A stretch of 64,000 bases of DNA, taken from NCBI GenBank assembly GCA_037189845.1, contig JBBCIS010000012.1:1-64000 (forward strand), given 5' to 3'. The stretch comes from JAMLHH01 sp037189845 (GTDB taxonomy: Bacteria; Bacteroidota; Bacteroidia; Chitinophagales; JADIYW01). The position numbers and the translations under genes were made by a program. Positions 29,265-37,764 of this stretch are shown piece after piece; the first letter of the stretch is position 1, and the number at the start of each line of letters is the position of its first letter. The notes beneath the pieces are model-generated. The model was not told the DNA's origin, did not search any database, and saw only the letters and a list, made by a program, of their open reading frames with translations.

Positions 29265-32078
29265 ATGTCAAAAGATACCTCAATTAAATCCGTACTTATC
29301 ATTGGTAGCGGACCCATTGTCATAGGTCAGGCCTGTGAATTTGATTATTCCGGATCTCAAGCGTCCAGATCGTTAAGAGAAGAAGGTATAGAGGTATCAT
29401 TGATAAATTCCAATCCTGCAACTATCATGACTGATGAAGTCACTGCGGATCATATTTATCTTTTACCTCTTACAGTTGAATCTATCGAGCAAATTCTCCA
29501 GGAAAGACAAATTGACTGCGTTCTTCCTACAATGGGCGGACAAACAGCTCTGAATCTTTGTAAAGAAGCTGCAGAAGTTGGTCTCTGGGAAAAATACAAT
29601 GTGAGGGTGATCGGTGTCGATTTAGCTACAATCGATACAACAGAAGACAGGGAGCTTTTCCGTAAATATTGTATCGAGTTAGGGCTGGGTGTAGCACCTT
29701 CTATTATCGCTAACTCTATGCTGGAAGGTAAAGATGCCGCTCAGAAAATCGGATTCCCGCTTGTGATCAGACCATCTTTTACTTTAGGGGGAACAGGTGG
29801 AAGTATTGTTTACAAACCGGAAGAGTTTGAACATTTACTTTCAAGAGGCTTAAAAGCTTCTCCTGTTCATGAGGTTTTGCTGGATAAAGCAGTGATAGGC
29901 TGGAAGGAATTTGAATTAGAACTTTTAAGGGATAAGAACGATAACGTAGTTATCATCTGTACTGTAGAAAACCTGGACCCTATGGGTGTTCACACAGGGG
30001 ATTCTATCACAGTAGCTCCTGCAATGACACTGTCTGATACTGTTTTTCAAAGATTGAGAGATCAGGCTATCAAACTGATGAGAAACCTGGGTAATTTCGC
30101 AGGGGGCTGTAATGTACAGTTTGCAGTAGATCCTGACACGGAAGACATTATTGTCATCGAAATCAATCCTCGTGTATCCCGTTCTTCGGCACTGGCTTCA
30201 AAAGCAACAGGTTATCCGATTGCAAAAATTGCTGCAAAGCTGGCTATCGGTTACACACTGGACGAATTAAAAAATCAAATCACCAAATCTACTTCCGCTT
30301 ATTTTGAGCCGGCGTTAGACTACGTGATTGTAAAAATACCAAGATGGAACTTTGACAAATTCCCTGGTTGTGATGCTACGCTCGGTTTCCAGATGAAATC
30401 CGTAGGTGAAGTAATGGGTATCGGCAGAAACTTCACTGAAGCATTACAAAAAGCATGTCAGTCTCTTGAAAATAACAAGATCGGATTAGGTGCAGATGGT
30501 AAAAACTGGACTCGTACTCAGGACATCTTAGACAGTCTGGAAAAACCATCCTGGGACAGAATCTTCAAAGTACGTGATGCTATCAGCTTAGGCGTCCCAT
30601 TGACGACTATCCATAAGCTTACACATATTGATATGTGGTTTTTGAATCAAATCAAGAGCCTCGTAAGTCTTGAAAAAGACATAAAGAAGCATACGTTAGA
30701 ATCTTTACCAAAAGATTTACTGAAGAAAGCTAAAGTTAACGGATATTCAGATGCACAGATTGCATGGATGATTACATCTACGGAAGACGAGGTGTATGAA
30801 AAACGTAAATCTCTCGGAATCAGAAGAGTCTATAAAATGGTAGACACCTGTGCCGCTGAATTTGAAGCAATGACCCCTTACTTCTACTCTACGTTTGACG
30901 AAGAAAATGAAAGTATTCGTACAGATAAGAAAAAAATTATAGTGTTAGGTGCAGGTCCTAACCGTATCGGTCAGGGTATCGAGTTCGACTATTGTTGCGT
31001 ACACGGAATTTTAGCCATTAAAGAAGTAGGATATGAAGCTATCATGGTGAACTGTAACCCTGAAACAGTTTCTACTGACTTCGATATTGCAGATAAATTA
31101 TACTTCGAGCCTGTATTCTGGGAACATCTCTGGGAACTCATTGAGCATGAGCAACCGGAAGGTGTGATTGTTCAGTTGGGCGGTCAGACAGCTCTGAAAC
31201 TGGCTGAAAGACTGACAGAAAGAGGTGTAAAAATCATCGGTACATCTTTCGACAGCATGGATATCGCTGAAGACAGAGGCCGTTTTTCAGACTTGTTAAA
31301 AGAACTAGATATTCCTTACCCTGATTATGGAACAGCTTTTTCAGCAGATGAAGCTTTGGTTGTAGCCAACAAAATCGGTTACCCTGTATTAGTGAGGCCT
31401 TCCTACGTCTTAGGTGGTCAGAAAATGAGAATTGTTATCAATGATGATGAATTGGAAAGATCCGTTATCGACTTATTAAAGCACGTCGGTGATAACAAAA
31501 TCCTGATCGACCACTTCCTCGACAGAGCAAAAGAAGCCGAAATAGATGCTATCTATGACGGAGAAAATGTTCAGATCATGGGTGTGATGGAGCATATCGA
31601 ACCAGCAGGAGTTCACTCCGGTGATAGCTATTCTGTATTGCCTCCATACAGCTTAGGTCCTTTTATTGTGGAAACAATGAAGGAATACGCAGAAAAATTG
31701 TGTGTAGCCTTAAATATCAAAGGTCTTATCAATATTCAGTTTGCTATCAAAAACGATATCGTGTATGTCATCGAAGCCAATCCAAGGGCTTCCCGTACTA
31801 CGCCATTTATCTGCAAAGCATACGGAATTCCATATCTGAATGTAGCAACTAAGATCATGATAGGTACTCACAAGCTGACAGATTTTAACTACGAAGAAAA
31901 ACTGACAGGATTTGCAATCAAAGAACCGGTATTCTCTTTCGATAAATTCCCGGGAGTGAGCAAAGAATTAGGCCCTGAGATGAAATCAACCGGAGAAGCT
32001 ATCAGATTCATCAAAGATTTGAAAGATCCGTACTTCAGGGAACTATATAAGGAGAAATCGATGTTCTTAAGCAAGTAA
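29265..32078 (+). CDS. carB: carbamoyl-phosphate synthase large subunit, without the allosteric domain
   Basis: Makes carbamoyl phosphate for pyrimidines and arginine with ammonia delivered by CarA. Two homologous synthetase halves are complete: the first (about 1-400) opens with LIIGSGPIVIGQACEFDYSG and the second (about 550-930) with IVLGAGPNRIGQGIEFDYCC; each ATP-grasp has its EINPRVSRSSALASKATGYP or EANPRASRTTPFICK block. The protein ends at residue 937, exactly where the C-terminal MGS-like regulatory domain (about 135 residues in E. coli) would begin, so UMP/ornithine control of the enteric type should be absent. Short CarB proteins occur in other Bacteroidota. carA is not adjacent. Confidence 0.96.
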   Translation: MSKDTSIKSVLIIGSGPIVIGQACEFDYSGSQASRSLREEGIEVSLINSNPATIMTDEVTADHIYLLPLTVESIEQILQERQIDCVLPTMGGQTALNLCKEAAEVGLWEKYNVRVIGVDLATIDTTEDRELFRKYCIELGLGVAPSIIANSMLEGKDAAQKIGFPLVIRPSFTLGGTGGSIVYKPEEFEHLLSRGLKASPVHEVLLDKAVIGWKEFELELLRDKNDNVVIICTVENLDPMGVHTGDSITVAPAMTLSDTVFQRLRDQAIKLMRNLGNFAGGCNVQFAVDPDTEDIIVIEINPRVSRSSALASKATGYPIAKIAAKLAIGYTLDELKNQITKSTSAYFEPALDYVIVKIPRWNFDKFPGCDATLGFQMKSVGEVMGIGRNFTEALQKACQSLENNKIGLGADGKNWTRTQDILDSLEKPSWDRIFKVRDAISLGVPLTTIHKLTHIDMWFLNQIKSLVSLEKDIKKHTLESLPKDLLKKAKVNGYSDAQIAWMITSTEDEVYEKRKSLGIRRVYKMVDTCAAEFEAMTPYFYSTFDEENESIRTDKKKIIVLGAGPNRIGQGIEFDYCCVHGILAIKEVGYEAIMVNCNPETVSTDFDIADKLYFEPVFWEHLWELIEHEQPEGVIVQLGGQTALKLAERLTERGVKIIGTSFDSMDIAEDRGRFSDLLKELDIPYPDYGTAFSADEALVVANKIGYPVLVRPSYVLGGQKMRIVINDDELERSVIDLLKHVGDNKILIDHFLDRAKEAEIDAIYDGENVQIMGVMEHIEPAGVHSGDSYSVLPPYSLGPFIVETMKEYAEKLCVALNIKGLINIQFAIKNDIVYVIEANPRASRTTPFICKAYGIPYLNVATKIMIGTHKLTDFNYEEKLTGFAIKEPVFSFDKFPGVSKELGPEMKSTGEAIRFIKDLKDPYFRELYKEKSMFLSK

Positions 32079-32083
32079 GTTTT

Positions 32084-32184
32084 GGTTTAAGGTTTAATTT
32101 GTTTAAAGTTTAAGGTTGGCTTATCCTGATTTTATTCAACACAATCTTCAAATAGCTTTAAACCTTGAACGTTAAACATTAAAC
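32084..32184. repeat. GTTTAA word repeat with opposed arms
   Basis: Left part (32084-32120) is built of GTTTAAGG/GTTTAAAG words; right part (32155-32184) of the complementary CTTTAAACC/TTAAAC words. They could pair imperfectly across a 34-base loop. Similar TTAAAC words occur at 11177-11212. Confidence 0.5.
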
Positions 32185-32191
32185 TAAAGAA

Positions 32192-32401
32192 ATGATAAAG
32201 GTTATTTTGATTGCGCTGATTGGGTATTTTATCTTATCCAGATTATTTGGCAGATTTGTCATTATTAAAAGAGTAGTACATCAGCCACATACTGCAGCGA
32301 ATCCTAACTCCAGACCGCAGCCTGAAACCAGGGTTGAGTTCACTGAGAAAAAAGCTCCCAAAACAGGAGGAGATTACATAGATTACGAAGAAATAAAATA
32401 A
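32192..32401 (+). CDS. DUF4834 small membrane protein (69 aa)
   Basis: One N-terminal membrane helix (KVILIALIGYFILSRLFGRF), then a polar tail ending in KKAPKTGGDYIDYEEIK. The layout and the closing D-Y-x-[DE] segment match the Bacteroidota-restricted DUF4834 family, whose role is unknown. Only two bases separate it from the YqeY gene downstream, so both are read as one operon; in other Bacteroidota the same pair is common, from my recollection of the phylum. Confidence 0.75.
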   Translation: MIKVILIALIGYFILSRLFGRFVIIKRVVHQPHTAANPNSRPQPETRVEFTEKKAPKTGGDYIDYEEIK

Positions 32402-32403
32402 AG

Positions 32404-32856
32404 ATGGCTTTAGATAGCAACATAATGTCCCTGATCAAAGAAGCAATGCTGGCAAAAGATGAAGTTCGTCTGAGAACTTTGCGCTCTGTCAAAACAGCGT
32501 TCACCAATGCTAAGACTGAAAAAGGTGCAACCGGAACATTAACAGAAGATCAGGAAACTAAAATCATTCAAAAGCTTTTCAATCAAAGAAAGGAAGCTTT
32601 GAGCCTATATGAGAGTCAGGGAAGAGAAGACCTGGCCCAAAAAGAAAAGGAAGAGATGAGCATTCTTGAATCCTTTTTACCTAAACAATTGAGTGATGAA
32701 GAACTGACCAATACACTGAAAGCTATCATCGAACAAGTTGGTGCGAAAGCACCTTCTGACATGGGAAAAGTGATGGGAGTCGCATCCAAATCTCTGGCAG
32801 GTAAGGCAGAAGGCAGCAGAATCTCAGCGAAAGTGAAAGAACTACTGGCTTCTTAA
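32404..32856 (+). CDS. yqeY: YqeY/GatB-C-terminal-like protein (150 aa)
   Basis: All-helical protein related to the tRNA-binding tail of GatB amidotransferase. The N-terminal MSLIKEAMLAKDEVRLRTLRSVKTA and the C-terminal GKVMGVASKSLAGKAEGSRISAKVKELL blocks are characteristic, as is ILESFLPKQLSDEEL in the middle. It is full length. Its function in bacteria is not settled; a role in tRNA or aminoacylation metabolism has been inferred from the GatB relationship. Second gene of the two-gene operon with DUF4834, followed by a terminator at 32883. Confidence 0.93.
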   Translation: MALDSNIMSLIKEAMLAKDEVRLRTLRSVKTAFTNAKTEKGATGTLTEDQETKIIQKLFNQRKEALSLYESQGREDLAQKEKEEMSILESFLPKQLSDEELTNTLKAIIEQVGAKAPSDMGKVMGVASKSLAGKAEGSRISAKVKELLAS

Positions 32857-32882
32857 GATTTAACGGTTATTAGAATCATACA

Positions 32883-32911
32883 AGGACTATTCTTCGGAGT
32901 AGTCCTTTTTA
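32883..32911 (+). terminator. terminator of the DUF4834-yqeY operon
   Basis: Perfect 7-bp stem AGGACTA/TAGTCCT (32883-32889 with 32900-32906) and a T-run. Confidence 0.8.
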
Positions 32912-33291
32912 ATTTCAATAAATTATCCTGATATAATCATTGTTGAAAAATTGACAATTGAAAGTTGCTCATTAGAACAAAAGGCACTGATTTCTCTGTT
33001 GAAATATAAATATTTGTAGTCCCGACTTGAGATACTACACGGCGTTCGCATTTAAAAATTGAATTTTTGCCACTAATGCACGAATTGAATTTTTCAGGAG
33101 GAGAAAGAAGGTTTAATTATCATTATTTATCTTGATACTGCTTGTTCAAGATAAAAACAGGAATATTTATCCTTTTACTAGTGAATTCGTGGCTATTTTT
33201 TAGAGATTGCCATTCGACCGTTTGCTAAAAAAGTTAAATACAAATGCTGTGGAGATACTATTTCCAAATGCCAAATGTTGTATCATATACA
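32912..33291. other. gene-free spacer with opposed GCCAC-type repeats
   Basis: No gene in these 380 bases. The segment 33061-33093 (words GCCACTAATG, CACGAATTG) is partly complementary to 33173-33201 (GAATTCGTGGC), giving an interrupted inverted repeat about 140 bases long, with a small hairpin CTTGA/TCAAG (33131-33150) between. Confidence 0.45.
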
Positions 33292-33299
33292 TATCTTTG
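33292..33299 (+). promoter_or_regulatory. -7 element of the potassium transporter cassette
   Basis: TATCTTTG, exact TAnnTTTG match, 26 bases before the first TrkH start. Confidence 0.5.
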
Positions 33300-33325
33300 A
33301 GCAGTAATCATCTATTGAGTGCTGC

Positions 33326-35137
33326 ATGAAAACAGGTTTCTATCAACAATTACTAAACAGCACTTTATTCTATCGCAAAAAGATCGGGAAAAACATCAGT
33401 GGAGTCATTCTCTACACGGGTATTATCTATTTTTTTGTTTTTGTTTTTGATCTGGGGTTTGGCCAGAATTCTGAAGAGGAAATTTACCTGCGCACATTTT
33501 ACCGGACGATTAAATGGGTACTCACCATAGCTTTTGCAGGAAGAAATATTCTGAATATTTTCAACAGGGACAAGGATCTGAAAATCAAATTGCTGGATTT
33601 TGGTATTTTGCTGGCACTCATTTTCATGATCCAGCTTTACTCTCCCAATAGCCGGTTTGGTCATTTTCTGGAGATTTTACCATCTTATAAATACCTGATT
33701 TCTCCGGTATTCAGCTTTATCTTTTTAGTAGAATATTCCAGAAATGCTGTCAGCTTCTACTCCAGAAGGCTGAATCCTTATCTGATACTGGTGCTCAGCT
33801 TCGTGGCAATTACTTTCCTGGGAGGGATCTTATTATCTCTGCCTAATTCGACATACCGGAATCTGACTTTAGTGGATACATTATTTACTGCGACAGGTGC
33901 TGTATGTGTTACCGGACTAACGGTCATAGATATTTCAAAAGACCTGACTCTTCTCGGACAAATTATTATTCTGGGATTGATACAGATAGGCGGATTGGGT
34001 ATTATGACTTTTGCGGCTTTTATCGGGTTTATGTTTTCCGGTAAAAATGTGTCCTTTCAGCAAAGGCTCATTTTAAGAGAACTGGCTAACAGCCAAAAGA
34101 TGAATGATGTTATCTCTGCCGTCTATAAAATTGTTTCTATTATGCTGCTGATAGAAGGGCTGGGCGCACTGATGATCTACCATCTGGTTCCGGGTGAGCT
34201 ATTTGACTCAAAAAATGATCAGATGTTTTTTGCTGTTTTCCATAGCATTTCGGCTTTCTGTAATGCGGGCTTGTCTAATTTCCCGGAAGGGCTGCATCAT
34301 GTGGATTTGAGATTTCAACCATTATTACTACTCAATATGAGCTTTCTCATTATCCTGGGAGGAATTGGCTTTCCCATTATGCTGAACTTTTATGATTACA
34401 TAAAACTCTGGCTGAAGAATCGCTGGAATTTTGTCATTCATAAAAAGAGATTTCTGCATGTACCCTATCTGATCAATCTGAATTCCAGATTGATTTTATA
34501 TGTGACAGGTATTTTATTGCTGACGGGATGGGTAGGGATATTCGTTTTTGAATATGATAATGCTTTGAGAGAGTTTGATTTTTTTGAAAAACTGGCGGTG
34601 GCATTCTTTACCTCCACAACTACCAGAACAGCAGGATTTGGAGTGATGGATTTTTCCATTATAGAATTTCCCACTTATATTCTGATTGTTTTACTGATGT
34701 GGATCGGTGCATCTCCGGGTGGAACAGGCGGCGGTGTAAAAACCACTACCTTTTCTGTCATGGTGATGAACTTCTGGTCACTTGCTAAAGGGGATAGTCA
34801 TCTGATCATTCAAAACAGAAAAATCAGCTCCCACTCTATCAATAAATCTTTTGCCATAGTATTGGCATCATTGCTCTGGATTGGATTTTCTGTCCTGCTA
34901 ATTATATATTTTGACCCTCAATTAACATTCGAAGAAGTTGTTTTTGAATCATTTTCTGCTTTCAGCACTGCCGGGTTGACACAAGGCATCACCAAAGGCT
35001 TATCTGATGGCAGTAAAGTAGTGATTATGCTTCTGATGCTGATCGGCAGAGTGGGATCCATTGCATTTATCTCTGCATTTATTTTCAGAAGTAATTTTGC
35101 CAGAGTAAAATATCCTCAACAGGAAATACAATTCTAA
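33326..35137 (+). CDS. TrkH/KtrB family potassium transporter, first copy (603 aa)
   Basis: Inner membrane K+ (or K+/Na+) translocating subunit. About 150 N-terminal residues with four extra hydrophobic segments precede the fourfold M1-P-M2 core. The four selectivity-filter segments are visible: GAVCVTGL, SAFCNAGL, TRTAGFG and SAFSTAGLT, each with its key glycine. The lysine/arginine near the end (IGRVGSIAF) is in the fourth M2 helix. Two bases separate it from an equally long paralogue, and a TrkA-type regulator follows, so the three genes form a complete Ktr/Trk system. Confidence 0.93.
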   Translation: MKTGFYQQLLNSTLFYRKKIGKNISGVILYTGIIYFFVFVFDLGFGQNSEEEIYLRTFYRTIKWVLTIAFAGRNILNIFNRDKDLKIKLLDFGILLALIFMIQLYSPNSRFGHFLEILPSYKYLISPVFSFIFLVEYSRNAVSFYSRRLNPYLILVLSFVAITFLGGILLSLPNSTYRNLTLVDTLFTATGAVCVTGLTVIDISKDLTLLGQIIILGLIQIGGLGIMTFAAFIGFMFSGKNVSFQQRLILRELANSQKMNDVISAVYKIVSIMLLIEGLGALMIYHLVPGELFDSKNDQMFFAVFHSISAFCNAGLSNFPEGLHHVDLRFQPLLLLNMSFLIILGGIGFPIMLNFYDYIKLWLKNRWNFVIHKKRFLHVPYLINLNSRLILYVTGILLLTGWVGIFVFEYDNALREFDFFEKLAVAFFTSTTTRTAGFGVMDFSIIEFPTYILIVLLMWIGASPGGTGGGVKTTTFSVMVMNFWSLAKGDSHLIIQNRKISSHSINKSFAIVLASLLWIGFSVLLIIYFDPQLTFEEVVFESFSAFSTAGLTQGITKGLSDGSKVVIMLLMLIGRVGSIAFISAFIFRSNFARVKYPQQEIQF

Positions 35138-35139
35138 CG

Positions 35140-36951
35140 ATGAAGAAACTGGATTCTTTCAAAAGTTGGTTAGCGAGACTACAGACATTCAGCAAGCTGA
35201 TTATCAGACTGATTGACTGGGCACTTCTGTTTAGTATTATCGTAGTCATACTGGTCATGGTCTATGATTTTGGATTTGAAGACACATACAGAGACGCGGA
35301 ATTGTTTAAGAGATTTTATGTCTCTTATATTTCCTTTTATACCGGTATAGGAAGTCTTAGGTTTATCTTTAATTTTTTCCATCAGGAGAAACCGGTCAGG
35401 CAAAAGATTTTTGAATTTATATTGCTGATTTTATTTGCAGGTGCGTATGAGCTGATGACACAAAACCGGAGCCAGGGATGGACTGCTTTCTTTTATGAAT
35501 TCTATCCGTACTTCGTATTTCCTCTTTTTATCCTCGTTTTCTTTTACTCGATTTCTAAAAATGCTGCCAGCTTTTACAGAAAAAATATGAATCCTGCAGT
35601 ACTCCTTGTTCTGACATTTTTCATCCTGAGCGGTGTAGGGACATTAGGCTTGTTGCTGCCCAATTCCACCTTTGACGGGATCAGCTATATCGATGCATTG
35701 TTCACTTCTGTAAGTGCGGTGTGTATTACCGGGCTGATTGTAGCAGATACTGCGGAAACTTTTACTTTTTTCGGTCAGACCATCATTTTACTGCTGATGC
35801 AGCTGGGCGGATTGGGCGTGATGACTTTTGCGGGATTACTGGGAAAAATGTTTGCTTCCGGGGTATCATTTCAGCAACAGATGATCCTGAAGGAGACGAT
35901 TCTGGGAGATAAGCTGAGCGAGGTGATGAATACTATTTATAAGATTATCCTGATCACTTTTCTTGTGGAGGCAATAGGCGCGTTGGGAATTTATATCTCT
36001 ACCTGGGAATATCCTTTTGACAATGAATGGCACAGGATATTCTTTGCTGTTTTTCACAGCGTCTCTGCTTTTTGTAATGCAGGTTTTGTGCTGGCAGAGG
36101 AAGGAATGCTGCATCCATATATTGAAACCAATTATTCTTTTCAGCTGGTCATTGCAGTTTTATTTATCATGGGTGGAATCGGTTTTCCTGTTGTTTTTGC
36201 GTTTTATTCTCAGGTCAAGAATTTTATCAGAAATGTTTTCAGGAAAATCTTCTTCAAAAAACGTTTTCATCATCTGGCACATACACTCGGCATCAATTCC
36301 AGACTGATGATCTGGTCATCGCTCGTACTGACGATTACCAGCATTCTTTTCATTGCGTTATTTGAATGGAACAACACGCTTTCACACCATTCTTTTTTCG
36401 GAAAAATCGTAGGCTTGTTTTTTACGGCAGCGACTCCGCGAAGTGCCGGATTTAATGTGGTAGATATGACTGCTATTGCTTATCCTACTGCGATGTTTTA
36501 TATGCTCATGATGTGGATCGGTGCATCGCCGGGCGGCACTGGCGGGGGCATAAAAACGACCACATTCTCTATCTCTCTGCTCAATTTCTGGAATATTGCA
36601 AAAGGCAAAGAAAATGTCAATATTTTCGGCAGGGAAGTCGGCCAGGAATCTTTGCGAAGGGCCTATGCTATTATTTCTTTGTCCATCGTACTGATGGGCC
36701 TGTTTACTTTTTTAGTATATAGCTTCGACGGACAGCTGGCACTCATTCATATTGTATTTGAAGTTTTTTCAGCTTTTAACAACTGCGGGTTAAGCCTCGG
36801 TAGCTCGGGTGAATTTTCTCCTGAAAGTAAATTTATTCTGAGTCTGGCAATGTTTGCCGGAAGAGTGGGTACCTTGACTTTACTTTCCGCATTCCTTTAC
36901 AAGAAAAAGAAGAACAATTATCAGTATCCGAGTCAGGAGATTATTTTTTAG
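35140..36951 (+). CDS. TrkH/KtrB family potassium transporter, second copy (603 aa)
   Basis: Paralogue of the preceding gene, same length and layout, including the N-terminal helices. Filters read SAVCITGL, SAFCNAGF, TPRSAGFN and SAFNNCGLS; the fourth therefore carries NNCG in place of STAG, and the third PRSAGF in place of RTAGF. These differences may change ion selectivity or make the pair form an asymmetric dimer; that is inference. The MWIGASPGGTGGGIKTTTF block before the fourth repeat is almost identical in both copies. It is in one operon with the first copy. Confidence 0.93.
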   Translation: MKKLDSFKSWLARLQTFSKLIIRLIDWALLFSIIVVILVMVYDFGFEDTYRDAELFKRFYVSYISFYTGIGSLRFIFNFFHQEKPVRQKIFEFILLILFAGAYELMTQNRSQGWTAFFYEFYPYFVFPLFILVFFYSISKNAASFYRKNMNPAVLLVLTFFILSGVGTLGLLLPNSTFDGISYIDALFTSVSAVCITGLIVADTAETFTFFGQTIILLLMQLGGLGVMTFAGLLGKMFASGVSFQQQMILKETILGDKLSEVMNTIYKIILITFLVEAIGALGIYISTWEYPFDNEWHRIFFAVFHSVSAFCNAGFVLAEEGMLHPYIETNYSFQLVIAVLFIMGGIGFPVVFAFYSQVKNFIRNVFRKIFFKKRFHHLAHTLGINSRLMIWSSLVLTITSILFIALFEWNNTLSHHSFFGKIVGLFFTAATPRSAGFNVVDMTAIAYPTAMFYMLMMWIGASPGGTGGGIKTTTFSISLLNFWNIAKGKENVNIFGREVGQESLRRAYAIISLSIVLMGLFTFLVYSFDGQLALIHIVFEVFSAFNNCGLSLGSSGEFSPESKFILSLAMFAGRVGTLTLLSAFLYKKKKNNYQYPSQEIIF

Positions 36952-37072
36952 ATCAGAAGACATCCATTTCATCATCGGGAGTATTTTTTTGCAATCATGT
37001 AGTTATGCCATACTTTACAAAACAGCTTAAAAACACTTAGCTTTACCTACTGTTGGTAAAAAACAAGAAGCG

Positions 37073-37753
37073 ATGAAATTTATCATTTTTGGATTAGGGC
37101 ACTTTGGTTATGCGTTAGCTTCAAGGCTGACCAGCATGGGTCACGAAGTATTGGGGATCGACAAAAGTATGGACCGTGTGGAAGCTTTCAAAGAAGATAT
37201 TTCTCACACTATCTGTATGGATGCTACTGATCAGATAGCAGTCAGTGGTTTACCGCTGAAAGATGCGGATGCGGTCATCGTTTCTATCGGGGAAGATGAG
37301 GGTGCATCTATTATGACGATTGCATTACTGAAAAAACTAAAGGTAAAAAAGCTGATCGGCCGGGCAACTTCTCCGTTGCAGAAAACAGTATTAGAGGCAA
37401 TGGGAATCAAAGAATTTGTAGACCCGGAAACTGAAACAGCTGAACGTCTTGCAAATACTTTAGATATTAAAGGTGTGATCGACTCTTTCCAGATTTCTGA
37501 TAAGTACAGAATCATGGAAATTGATGTTCCGCCGAGATATGTCGGTCAATCCATAGCAGATGCAGATCTGAAAGTAAAATATCACGTATCTCTTTTAACG
37601 ATTATCAGAAATGGTGTAGAAGAAAATTCTCTGGGAGTCAGTATTTCCGAAAGAAATGTATTGGGAGTTTTACCGCCGGACTTTGTGATGGAGGCCGGTG
37701 ACGTTTTGGTTCTGTTCGGAGAACTGAAAGATATCGAAAAACTGATGAGGTAG
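37073..37753 (+). CDS. TrkA/KtrA family potassium uptake regulator (226 aa)
   Basis: Cytosolic gating ring subunit. The N-terminal RCK domain has the nucleotide-binding GLGHFG motif (G7-x-G9-x-x-G12) and the acidic end of strand 2 (GIDKSMDRVEAF); the C-terminal TrkA_C domain spans about 140-226 (EIDVPPRYVGQSIADADL, then GDVLVLFGEL). One RCK plus one RCK_C is the KtrA form; the larger TrkA has two of each. It is placed 120 bases after the two TrkH genes. Confidence 0.93.
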   Translation: MKFIIFGLGHFGYALASRLTSMGHEVLGIDKSMDRVEAFKEDISHTICMDATDQIAVSGLPLKDADAVIVSIGEDEGASIMTIALLKKLKVKKLIGRATSPLQKTVLEAMGIKEFVDPETETAERLANTLDIKGVIDSFQISDKYRIMEIDVPPRYVGQSIADADLKVKYHVSLLTIIRNGVEENSLGVSISERNVLGVLPPDFVMEAGDVLVLFGELKDIEKLMR

Positions 37754-37764
37754 GGCTATAAATA

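Noticed and set aside
33326..36951. Two adjacent TrkH genes as one gene split by a frameshift
   Set aside because: Each contains all four pore segments and the full 603 residues, so this is a tandem duplication.
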